The notes beneath the pieces were generated by a model, which was given only the letters and a program-made list of their open reading frames with translations, was not told the DNA's origin and did no database searches. From CAZGMN01 sp964645765 (GTDB taxonomy: Bacteria; Acidobacteriota; Aminicenantia; Aminicenantales; Aminicenantaceae), in NCBI GenBank assembly GCA_964645765.1, contig CAZYBE010000075.1, positions 1-5,266 on the forward strand: a stretch of DNA of 5,266 bases, written 5' to 3'. Position numbers and translations under genes: made by a program. Positions 1-5,266 of this stretch are shown piece after piece. Every line of letters begins with the position of its first letter. Positions within the stretch are counted from its first letter, which is position 1.

Positions 1-34
1 GTTCCTTCGCAGCCCTTCTCGGCGGCTGCGGAAC
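1..34. repeat. Inverted repeat 1 (two-part stem)
   Basis: GTTCC (1-5) pairs with GGAAC (30-34), and GCAGCC (9-14) with GGCTGC (24-29), leaving a 3-nt bulge at 6-8 and a 9-nt loop: an 11-bp interrupted stem. It may be cut on its outer side by the window edge. Confidence 0.7.
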
Positions 35-87
35 TCGCTTCGCTCAGACATCCTCACCGCCCGACTTCGTCGGGTCCCCTCGAAGGG

Positions 88-114
88 CAACGACGTTGCG
101 AAGCTACGTCGTTG
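88..114. repeat. Inverted repeat, 9-bp perfect stem
   Basis: CAACGACGT (88-96) pairs exactly with ACGTCGTTG (106-114) around a 9-nt loop. It follows the small CCCT/AGGG hairpin at 77-87 with no gap. Confidence 0.75.
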
Positions 115-120
115 GGGAAT

Positions 121-142
121 CCAAGGGGGTATGCCCCCTTGG
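121..142. repeat. Inverted repeat, 9-bp perfect stem with 4-nt loop
   Basis: CCAAGGGGG (121-129) pairs exactly with CCCCCTTGG (134-142) around the loop TATG. It is the most stable-looking hairpin of the array. No T-run follows on either strand, so it does not have classic intrinsic-terminator form. Confidence 0.8.
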
Positions 143-147
143 TCACA

Positions 148-165
148 GGACGCTGGAAAGCGTCC
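148..165. repeat. Inverted repeat, 7-bp stem with GGAA tetraloop
   Basis: GGACGCT (148-154) pairs with AGCGTCC (159-165) around GGAA. On the plus strand this is a GNRA tetraloop; on the minus strand the loop is TTCC, which is not. That asymmetry would fit a plus-strand RNA but could be chance. Confidence 0.7.
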
Positions 166-180
166 GAGAAGGGGAGGCAG

Positions 181-229
181 GGAGCGACGAGAAATCGGAG
201 CGACCGTTGGAAGGGGGAATGCGGAGCGA
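181..229. repeat. GGAGCGA direct repeats (three copies)
   Basis: GGAGCGAC occurs at 181-188 and 197-204, and GGAGCGA again at 223-229. Spacings between starts are 16 and 26 nt, so this is not a regular tandem array. The first two copies fall in the part of the element (166-206) without a strong hairpin. Confidence 0.55.
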
Positions 230-241
230 TTCCCCCTCCAA
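207..241. repeat. Inverted repeat, 13-bp stem with one bulge
   Basis: TTGGA (207-211) plus GGGGGAAT (213-220) pair with ATTCCCCC (229-236) plus TCCAA (237-241). A212 is a single unpaired base and the loop is 8 nt (221-228). It is the longest stem of the array, and its loop carries part of the third GGAGCGA repeat. Confidence 0.78.
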
Positions 242-304
242 AGTGCGAGGAGAAGGCTAAACCTTCAATGGTCACAAGGCTGTTTCCCATAACCTTCATC
301 TTGC

Positions 305-327
305 AAAAAAAGGGGACTGTCCTTTTT
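305..327. repeat. A-tract/GGGGACTGTCC/T-tract palindrome, REP-like or terminator
   Basis: Seven A (305-311), then GGGGACTGTCC, then five T (323-327). The core GGACTGTCC is a perfect palindrome around one base, and the flanks pair as AAAAAGG with CCTTTTT (7 bp, 7-nt loop). It begins 2 nt after the TAA stop of the pseudouridine synthase. Read on the minus strand, the arm ends in a run of seven T, so it could work as a weak intrinsic terminator for the operon. The GGGGACAGTCC-with-A/T-flanks pattern also resembles short dispersed repeats that I recall from several bacterial lineages, sometimes linked to REP-associated Y1 transposases. No transposase is present here, so that identity is inference. 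The two roles are compatible. Confidence 0.55.
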
Positions 328-329
328 AT

Positions 330-1247
330 TTAGCGGGGCTTCAGTTTGGATAAGAAATCTTTCAAATCCTGTGGGAGCGGGGAGAAAAACTCAACTCTTT
401 TTTCTGTCCCGGGGTGGATGAAGGAAAGAAAAGAAGCGTGAAGAAAAAGACGCTGAAGGCTCGTTTTCGTTTTCCTTCGGCCATAACGGCTGTCGCCAGC
501 CAGAGGATGGCCTGTGGCTGCAAGATGGACTCTTATCTGATGGGTTCTTCCTGTGATGGGTCTTATCTCGAGGAGGTTGAAGTTTTCATGCTCCTCGACG
601 ACTGAGAAACGAGTCTCCGCCTCTCGCGGCTTTTTGGTCTTGACCGAAATTCTTTCCCCATGCTTGATGTGGCGTCCGATGGGGAGGCTAATCTTTCCCT
701 CTTTGTTCGGCAAGCGACCCCAGACAAGGCCTAGATAGTGTTTCTCAACTTCTCTGCTTTTGAATTGCCGCTGAAGCTCGAAATAGGCATCGAGAGTTCT
801 GGCGACAACCATCAGCCCAGATGTCTCCTTATCCAGACGATGGACGATTCCAGGCCTGTCCTTCGGGCCAATCTCCTTGATTTCAGGAAAATGATAGAGC
901 AAGGCATTGACCAGGGTGTGCTTCCTGTTCCCTGCTCCAGGATGAACAACCATTCCTGAAGCTTTATTAATGACAAGCACATGCTCATCGCTGTAGATTA
1001 GATTTATGGGGATATCTTCCGCTTTAACCTCCTCAGGCTCTTTAATCTCAAATTCTATCTCAACCTTCTCTCCAGACTTTAGCCTGTAGCTCGGCTTTCG
1101 GAAAATGCCGTTGACCTTGACTCCTTTCTCCTCGATAATCCTTTGAATCTGAGAGCGGGTCAATCGCTTGATTTTTTCGGATAAAAAGACATCCAGCCTC
1201 TCGTTCAACCCTGATTGGGAGCTCACCAGAAGCTCTTTCCTAGGCAC
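330..1247 (-). CDS. rluD: RluA/RluD-family 23S rRNA pseudouridine synthase
   Basis: Converts specific uridines to pseudouridine in structured RNA, most likely 23S rRNA helix 69 if it is a true RluD. The protein is 305 aa, usual for the RluC/RluD subfamily. An N-terminal S4 RNA-binding domain lies at about 15-65 (ERLDVFLSEK...LTRSQIQRIIEEKGVKVNG). The catalytic domain has IYSDEHVLVINKASGMVVHPG (84-104), then HRLDKETSGLMVVA (136-149) with the catalytic Asp139, GRTHQIRVHLA (233-243) and GHPLAGDSRYG (246-256). The start is GTG at 1247, supported by GAGG 4 nt upstream (AAGAGGAAAAGTG) and by an 8-nt overlap with the lgt stop (GTGCCTAG). No ATG occurs before the S4 domain. It is the last gene of the operon and ends at a TAA directly before a palindromic T-tract element. 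The family is certain. The exact target uridines, and therefore RluD versus RluC/YlyB, cannot be settled from sequence reading. Confidence 0.93.
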   Translation of the reverse strand: MPRKELLVSSQSGLNERLDVFLSEKIKRLTRSQIQRIIEEKGVKVNGIFRKPSYRLKSGEKVEIEFEIKEPEEVKAEDIPINLIYSDEHVLVINKASGMVVHPGAGNRKHTLVNALLYHFPEIKEIGPKDRPGIVHRLDKETSGLMVVARTLDAYFELQRQFKSREVEKHYLGLVWGRLPNKEGKISLPIGRHIKHGERISVKTKKPREAETRFSVVEEHENFNLLEIRPITGRTHQIRVHLAATGHPLAGDSRYGRRKTKTSLQRLFLHASFLSFIHPGTEKRVEFFSPLPQDLKDFLSKLKPR

Positions 1248-2052
1248 TTTTCCTCTTTTTCAAAACGAGGAGCAGGATGACTCCGACGACGAAACCCAGA
1301 ATGCAGAAAAGCTGGGGAAAAGAAAGGCTGAGGTAAGGAGATGGGTTGCGAATGATAAAAACCTTGTCCAGATGGTCTCCGCGGTAAAATTCAACAATAT
1401 ACCTGATTATCGAATAATTGATGATATAGAAGGGAAAAACCTGGCCATCGAATCTTTTCTTCCTCAGGATAAGAAACAGGATGAAGAAATTCAAAAAATT
1501 GAGCGCAGACTCATAAAGCTGAACCGGATGAAGCACAGGATGGACATAAGCGGTTTTAATGGGAATGCCAGTCAAGTTGTGAGCATACTCGCTGGTGAAA
1601 GTTAGTCCCCATGGCTCTGAGCATTCCCGGCCAAAACAGCAGCCGGCAAAAAAGCAGCCGATGCGGCCAAAGCCATGGCCTAATGCTAAAGCCGGGCCGA
1701 TAATGTCAGCAGCTTTCCAGGTGGGAATCCTGTGCTTTCGGAAGTACCAGAGGGCGAAGAAAGTCCCGAAGACAAGTCCGCCCTGGAAGACACCCCCTGT
1801 GCGGGCCAGAGTGAAAAGTTCGGATAGAGAATGAGAGTAGTAAGAAAAATTTCCGATAAAAAGAACGAGCTTCGCCCCGACGAGAGAGACGATGATGGTG
1901 TAGAAAGCCATATCAGCCATCTTGGCAGGGTCGAGGTCCCTACGTCTAGACTGGATAAAAAGAAACCAGAGGGCAAAAGCTACACCCACAGCCATCATAA
2001 AACCGTAAGTATGGATGGTGAATGGGCCTAACTTGAGGAGGACGGGATGCAT
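1240..2052 (-). CDS. lgt: Phosphatidylglycerol-prolipoprotein diacylglyceryl transferase
   Basis: Integral inner-membrane enzyme that moves diacylglycerol from phosphatidylglycerol to the lipobox Cys of prolipoproteins, the step before LspA. The protein is 270 aa with about seven hydrophobic segments. Recognisable parts are the N terminus MHPVLLKLGPFTIHTYGF, GGVFQGGL (86-93), HGFGRIGCFFAGCCFG (126-141), HPVQLYES (175-182) and IIRYIVEFYRGD (215-226). The start at 2052 gives the canonical MHPVL beginning; an open frame extends to 2145 but that part is not Lgt-like. The start is preceded by AGAGAAAGG with 4 nt spacing. The signature region departs from the E. coli GRLGNFINGELWG form: by hand alignment Asn146 and Glu151 are replaced by Cys133 and Cys138, and His103 by Gln90. 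The overall family match is clear, so this is read as a divergent Lgt branch, not a dead enzyme; activity is inferred. It overlaps lspA by 25 nt and the next gene by 8 nt. Confidence 0.95.
   Translation of the reverse strand: MHPVLLKLGPFTIHTYGFMMAVGVAFALWFLFIQSRRRDLDPAKMADMAFYTIIVSLVGAKLVLFIGNFSYYSHSLSELFTLARTGGVFQGGLVFGTFFALWYFRKHRIPTWKAADIIGPALALGHGFGRIGCFFAGCCFGRECSEPWGLTFTSEYAHNLTGIPIKTAYVHPVLHPVQLYESALNFLNFFILFLILRKKRFDGQVFPFYIINYSIIRYIVEFYRGDHLDKVFIIRNPSPYLSLSFPQLFCILGFVVGVILLLVLKKRKSA
1248..1258 (-). promoter_or_regulatory. Ribosome binding site deciding the GTG start of the pseudouridine synthase
   Basis: The minus strand reads AAAGAGGAAAA before GTG at 1247. GAGG with a 4-nt spacer is the best Shine-Dalgarno match in the operon and justifies the GTG start. 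It is embedded in the 3' end of lgt (Lys-Lys-Arg-Lys codons). Confidence 0.6.
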
Positions 2053-2528
2053 TTTGCCTTTCTCTTGAATAGGATAATAAAAACAAGGAAAACTGCACCA
2101 ACGCTGATGCAGGAGTCGGCGAGGTTGAAAGCCGGCCAGTGCCATTTTTTAAGGTAAAAATCGAGGAAATCAATCACATATCCCCTGAAGATTCTGTCTG
2201 TCAAGTTTCCCAGGGCGCCGGCCAGGATGAGGGAAAGAGAAAAAATCATAAACCTCTCCGAGGCTGGAGTATTGAGAAAAAAATAAATGACCAAAGCTAA
2301 AGCAGCAAAGGAAGTCAGGGTGAGGAGCCAATAAACAAGTTGATTGCCTGACTGGGAAAAAGAGCCAAAGATTGCGCCCCTGTTTCGGATCTGGGTCAGG
2401 TTAAAAAACCCTGGTATGACGCTTTTGCTGCTCAAAAAAGCCACCTTCTGGGCGATGATGGCTTTGCTCACCTGGTCGGCAGCGAGCAGGATGAGGACGA
2501 ATAAAAAAAAGAACAGGCGGTGTTTCAT
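2028..2528 (-). CDS. lspA: Lipoprotein signal peptidase (signal peptidase II)
   Basis: Inner-membrane aspartyl protease that removes the signal peptide from diacylglyceryl-modified prolipoproteins. The protein is 166 aa, the normal size, with four hydrophobic segments (about 5-17, 66-84, 92-107, 139-154). Family motifs are in order: DQVSK (18-22), NRGAIFG (49-55), GNLTDRI (107-113) with catalytic Asp111, and FNLADS (134-139) with catalytic Asp138. The start was set at the ATG at 2528 because Met-Lys followed by a hydrophobic helix is the family N terminus. A longer open frame back to 2627 would add 33 residues lying wholly inside ileS and not resembling LspA. The ATG shares ATGA with the ileS stop, which suggests coupling; the only upstream Shine-Dalgarno-like sequence is a weak AGAG 8 nt away. 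The last seven residues (CIPSSSS) are encoded within the 25-nt overlap with lgt, which makes an unusual polar tail. Confidence 0.97.
   Translation of the reverse strand: MKHRLFFFLFVLILLAADQVSKAIIAQKVAFLSSKSVIPGFFNLTQIRNRGAIFGSFSQSGNQLVYWLLTLTSFAALALVIYFFLNTPASERFMIFSLSLILAGALGNLTDRIFRGYVIDFLDFYLKKWHWPAFNLADSCISVGAVFLVFIILFKRKAKCIPSSSS
2053..2065 (-). promoter_or_regulatory. Ribosome binding site deciding the lgt start
   Basis: The minus strand reads AGAGAAAGGCAAA immediately before ATG at 2052, giving a purine-rich AAAGG with 4 nt spacing. It lies within lspA coding sequence and supports the short Lgt start (MHPVL) over the longer open frame. Confidence 0.5.
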
Positions 2529-5266
2529 GTTTTCATCTCTTTGACCGCATCTTCGCAGCGCCGGCAGAATTGAGGATATTCGGAGCTTTTTCCGACATAG
2601 GTCGAATAATTCCAGCATCTCAAGCATTTCTCACCTGGAGCTCTTTTGACTTCAGCCGCTAATTCTTGGCCAGAATGAAATCGAAGCTCTACGGCAGAGA
2701 CGATAAATAGAGATGGGAGTTTCGTTTCATATTTTCTCAAAATCTTCTCTTGAGCCGCAGGAGCATTGAGCGTGACAGCCGCTTCCAGCGAATTGCCGAT
2801 GAGTCCTTTCTCTCTCGCCATCTCCAACTCTTTCAAAACTTTTTCCCTGACAAGTATCAGCTCGTCCCATTCCTTGAGCAATTCATCATCGAGCCAGACC
2901 TCTTCGAAGGACGGGAACTGCTCGAGGTGGATGGACTCTCCCTTCCCCTTTGAACGAGGCATGTGCTCCCAAACTTCCTCGGTGGTGAAAGGAAGAATCG
3001 GAGCCATGAGGATGAGGGTCGAGTTCAAAAGCTTATAAAGGGCTGTTTGGGCAGACCTTCGGAGCAAAGATTTTTTTCCTGAACAGTAGAGCCTGTCCTT
3101 GAGAACATCGAGATAGAAAGAGCTCAACTCCACAGTAAAGAAATTGTAAATGAGATGGAAGACGACATGGTATTCATAGTCCTCATAGGCTTTGAGAATC
3201 CTCTTCCCCTTTTCGGCGCATTGCGCCAGAATCCATCTGTCGAAATTCTCCATCTTTTGGGCCGGGAGGCTGTCCTCATCAGGAGAAAAATCGTAAATAT
3301 TGCCTAACATAAAGCGCCATGTGTTCCTAATCTTGCGGTAGGCCTCGACAAGCCTCTGGAGAATCTCTTTCCCGAAACGCGCATCTTCTCTATAATCGAG
3401 CATGGCCACCCAAAGCCTCAGCACCTCGGCGCCGTTTTGAGAGATGATTTCCTCAGGCTCGATGTAATTTCCCATGGATTTGGACATCCCTCTTCCCTGC
3501 TCATCAAGGACAAAGCCATGGGTAATCACTATTTTGTAGGGAGAAGCATTCTTAGCTGCAACTCCGACAAAGATGGAGCTGTTGAACCAGCCTCGATACT
3601 GGTCGTGACCCTCGATATATAAATCTGAAGGCCAGGGAAGGTCAGGCCTTTTTCCCAGGACATTTTGGCTTGCTCCTGATTCAAACCAGACATCCAGGAT
3701 GTTGTTCTCTTTGTTGAATTTTTTCGAGCCGCACTTCGAGCATTTTACTCCGGAGGGGAGAAACTCCTCGGCTTTTTTGATGAACCAGGAGTTAGAGCCT
3801 TGTTTGGAGAAAATATCTGCGACGCGGAGGGCTATCTTCTCGTCGGCGAGGATGTTGCCGCAGTCATGGCAGTAAAAGGCCGGAATTGGAACTCCCCAGG
3901 AGCGCTGGCGGGAAATGCACCAGTCAGGCCGGGCGATAACCATATTGGCAATCCTCTCCTCTCCCCAGGACGGAATCCAGCGAACTTTCTTTATCTCATC
4001 GAGAACCTTTCTCCTCAAATTATTCTTCTCCATAGAAATAAACCACTGGGCTGTCGCCCGGAAGATCACCGGATTCTTACAGCGCCAGCAGTGGGGATAA
4101 GAATGGACAAGCTCGCCCTCTTTCAAAAGCGTGCCGTCTTTCTTCATGTCTTCAGTGATCAATCGATTGGCTTCGAAGACGTTCATTCCTCCATACTTTT
4201 CAACCTGAGGAATAAACTTTCCTTCGCTGTCCACAGGAGTGTAGATATCCAGGTTGTAAGCTATCCCGGTCATGTAATCCTCATAGCCATGTCCAGGAGC
4301 CGTATGAACGCAGCCTGTTCCCTGGTCCAGCGTCACATAATCGGCCAGGACAAAAACAGACTCTCTGTCGATAAAGGGATGGCGTGCCTTTAATCCCTCA
4401 AGCTCTTTTCCAATAAAGGTGGCGAGAACCTTTGTTTCTTTAAACTTCATTTCCTCTGCCAGAACAGGGACCAGTCGCTTGGCAGCGATAAAGACATCTC
4501 CGTCGGTTTGGAAAGCGGCATACTCATAGTCAGGATGAAAGGCGATGGCCAGGTTGGCAGGCAGTGTCCAGGGAGTGGTTGTCCAGATTAAGACTGAGAT
4601 TTTTTTATTTTTCAAAGCAGGGAATTTTTTAGAAAGGTCTGAAACAAGAGGAAACTTTACAAATATCGAAGGAGATTTTCGGTCTTTATACTCGATTTCA
4701 GCTTCAGCCAGAGCCGTTTGACAGTGAGGGCACCAGTGAACAGGCCTCTTCCCTTTAAAGACATTGCCAGAAGCAAAAAAAGCAGCAAGATAGCGAATGA
4801 CTTCTCCTTCATACTCAGGGTCCATGGTCAAATAGGGCTTTCCCCATTCGCCAAAAATACCAAGCCTTTTGAACTGGTCCCTCTGGATGTTGACGTATTT
4901 CAGAGCGTATTTTTTGCATTCATCCCTGACTTCGATGATGGAAAGCTCTCTTTTTTTCTTTCCTAAGAGCTGGTCAACTTTGATCTCGATCGGAAGGCCG
5001 TGGCAATCCCAGCCGGGCAAGTAAGGAGACTTGAAACCTTGCATGTTTTTGGTCTTGACGATGAAATCTTTCAGAATCTTGTTCAGGGCTGTTCCCAGAT
5101 GGATATTTCCGTTGGCGTAGGGAGGGCCATCATGAAGAATGAACGTTGGGCATTTCTCTCTCTTCTTCTGAATCTTCTGGTAGAGATTCATATTTTCCCA
5201 CTTCTTGATGATCTCAGGCTCTTTCTGGGAAAGCTTGGCCTTCATCGGAAAAGACGTCTGGGGCAG
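2525..5266 (-). CDS. ileS: Isoleucyl-tRNA synthetase (IleRS), 5' end truncated by window edge
   Basis: Cytoplasmic class I synthetase that charges tRNA-Ile with isoleucine using ATP. Residues are numbered from the Met at 5245. The class I HIGH motif appears as HLGT (49-52) after HDGPPYANG. The CP1 editing domain shows WTTTPWTLPAN (221-231) and HTAPGHGYEDY (314-324) with the conserved editing Asp at 323. Further landmarks are DVWFESGAS (518-526) and the KMSKS loop as GMSKS (586-590). Cys pairs sit at 172/175, 386/389, 459/462 with 502/505, and 874/877 with 894/897; the last is the C-terminal zinc finger (CxxCW...CxxC) of the ordinary bacterial type. The frame stays open upstream of Met 5245 to the edge and reads LPQTSFP, matching the LPxTxFPM segment that precedes this point in IleRS, so the true start probably lies a few codons outside the window. 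The visible 913 residues nearly reach the usual length of about 920-940. The TGA stop overlaps the lspA start as ATGA. Confidence 0.98.
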   Translation of the reverse strand: MPQTSFPMKAKLSQKEPEIIKKWENMNLYQKIQKKREKCPTFILHDGPPYANGNIHLGTALNKILKDFIVKTKNMQGFKSPYLPGWDCHGLPIEIKVDQLLGKKKRELSIIEVRDECKKYALKYVNIQRDQFKRLGIFGEWGKPYLTMDPEYEGEVIRYLAAFFASGNVFKGKRPVHWCPHCQTALAEAEIEYKDRKSPSIFVKFPLVSDLSKKFPALKNKKISVLIWTTTPWTLPANLAIAFHPDYEYAAFQTDGDVFIAAKRLVPVLAEEMKFKETKVLATFIGKELEGLKARHPFIDRESVFVLADYVTLDQGTGCVHTAPGHGYEDYMTGIAYNLDIYTPVDSEGKFIPQVEKYGGMNVFEANRLITEDMKKDGTLLKEGELVHSYPHCWRCKNPVIFRATAQWFISMEKNNLRRKVLDEIKKVRWIPSWGEERIANMVIARPDWCISRQRSWGVPIPAFYCHDCGNILADEKIALRVADIFSKQGSNSWFIKKAEEFLPSGVKCSKCGSKKFNKENNILDVWFESGASQNVLGKRPDLPWPSDLYIEGHDQYRGWFNSSIFVGVAAKNASPYKIVITHGFVLDEQGRGMSKSMGNYIEPEEIISQNGAEVLRLWVAMLDYREDARFGKEILQRLVEAYRKIRNTWRFMLGNIYDFSPDEDSLPAQKMENFDRWILAQCAEKGKRILKAYEDYEYHVVFHLIYNFFTVELSSFYLDVLKDRLYCSGKKSLLRRSAQTALYKLLNSTLILMAPILPFTTEEVWEHMPRSKGKGESIHLEQFPSFEEVWLDDELLKEWDELILVREKVLKELEMAREKGLIGNSLEAAVTLNAPAAQEKILRKYETKLPSLFIVSAVELRFHSGQELAAEVKRAPGEKCLRCWNYSTYVGKSSEYPQFCRRCEDAVKEMKT
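2529..2540 (-). promoter_or_regulatory. Weak ribosome binding site before lspA
   Basis: The minus strand reads AGAGATGAAAAC directly before the lspA ATG, inside the ileS C-terminal codons. AGAG is a poor Shine-Dalgarno match with 8 nt spacing. With the ATGA stop/start overlap, lspA translation probably depends on ribosomes terminating on ileS (inference). Confidence 0.4.

Larger units (their letters stand above)
1..299. other. Gene-free, GC-rich array of consecutive inverted repeats
   Basis: No credible coding sequence. The stretch is a row of short palindromes separated by few bases: 1-34, 60-74 (CCCGAC/GTCGGG), 77-87 (CCCT/AGGG), 88-114, 121-142, 148-165, 207-241 and 252-266 (GAAGG/CCTTC). 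GC is about 64% over the first 180 nt, clearly above the neighbouring genes. Short direct repeats are also present: GGAGCGA at 181, 197 and 223; GGTCACA at 141 and 270; AACCTTCA at 260 and 291. The element may continue beyond the left edge. It could be an intergenic repeat, a non-autonomous mobile element or a structured RNA. I do not recognise rnpB, tmRNA, SRP RNA, tRNA, an attC site or a known riboswitch in it. Confidence 0.7.

Noticed and set aside
121..142. Intrinsic terminator at the CCAAGGGGG/CCCCCTTGG hairpin
   Set aside because: The stem is strong but no T-run follows on either strand, and it sits about 190 nt past the last stop codon.
54..299. 81-aa minus-strand open frame in the hairpin region
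   Set aside because: The translation runs straight through the palindromes, has no recognisable domain and no convincing ribosome binding site; it is best explained by GC-rich non-coding repeats.
1..299. CRISPR array, integron attC site or known structured RNA (rnpB, tmRNA, SRP RNA)
   Set aside because: No regular repeat-spacer spacing, no attC core sites, and none of the conserved sequence boxes of those RNAs.
112..333. 73-aa plus-strand open frame ending in KKGTVLFI
   Set aside because: Its end is simply the translated GGGGACTGTCC repeat and the rest is hairpin arms; spurious ORFs of this kind are typical of such repeats.
1168..1605. 145-aa plus-strand open frame opposite lgt and the start of the pseudouridine synthase
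   Set aside because: It is antisense to two clearly conserved genes and its composition is the shadow of their codons; no domain seen.
3800..4393. 197-aa plus-strand open frame opposite ileS
   Set aside because: It lies antisense to the conserved editing and Zn-ribbon coding region of ileS, with no family resemblance.

Overview
The window holds four adjacent genes, all on the minus strand, followed by a gene-free, hairpin-rich tail. In transcription order (right to left) they are ileS (isoleucyl-tRNA synthetase, 5' end cut by the window edge), lspA (lipoprotein signal peptidase), lgt (prolipoprotein diacylglyceryl transferase) and a RluA/RluD-family 23S rRNA pseudouridine synthase. Each junction is an overlap (4, 25 and 8 nt), so there is no room for a promoter or terminator between them. 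They very probably form one operon with translational coupling, and its promoter lies beyond the right edge.

Organism: this is a bacterium of moderate GC, with coding sequence rich in Lys and Glu codons and many purine runs on the coding strand. The ileS-lspA neighbourhood is widespread in bacteria, but lgt directly after lspA, together with an Lgt of the GRIGCFFAGCCFG type and an IleRS with an HLGT signature, points away from Enterobacteria. An uncultured lineage such as Acidobacteriota/Aminicenantes or a deltaproteobacterial relative is a low-confidence guess from protein style only; there is no marker in the window that settles it.

Layout: 1-329 contains no credible gene. Positions 1-266 are GC-rich (about 64% over the first 180 nt by hand count) and consist of at least eight nearly back-to-back perfect or near-perfect inverted repeats. 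Positions 305-327 hold an A-tract/GGGGACTGTCC/T-tract palindrome just after the last stop codon; it looks like a dispersed REP-like repeat and could also serve as the operon's terminator. Positions 330-1247 are the pseudouridine synthase, 1240-2052 lgt, 2028-2528 lspA and 2525-5266 ileS (partial).

How the genes work together: Lgt and LspA are consecutive enzymes of lipoprotein maturation (diacylglyceryl transfer to the lipobox Cys, then signal-peptide cleavage). IleRS and the pseudouridine synthase are translation functions. The set is a housekeeping cluster; I found no defence, mobile-gene or novel enzymatic system. The part that merits a second look is the hairpin array at the left end.
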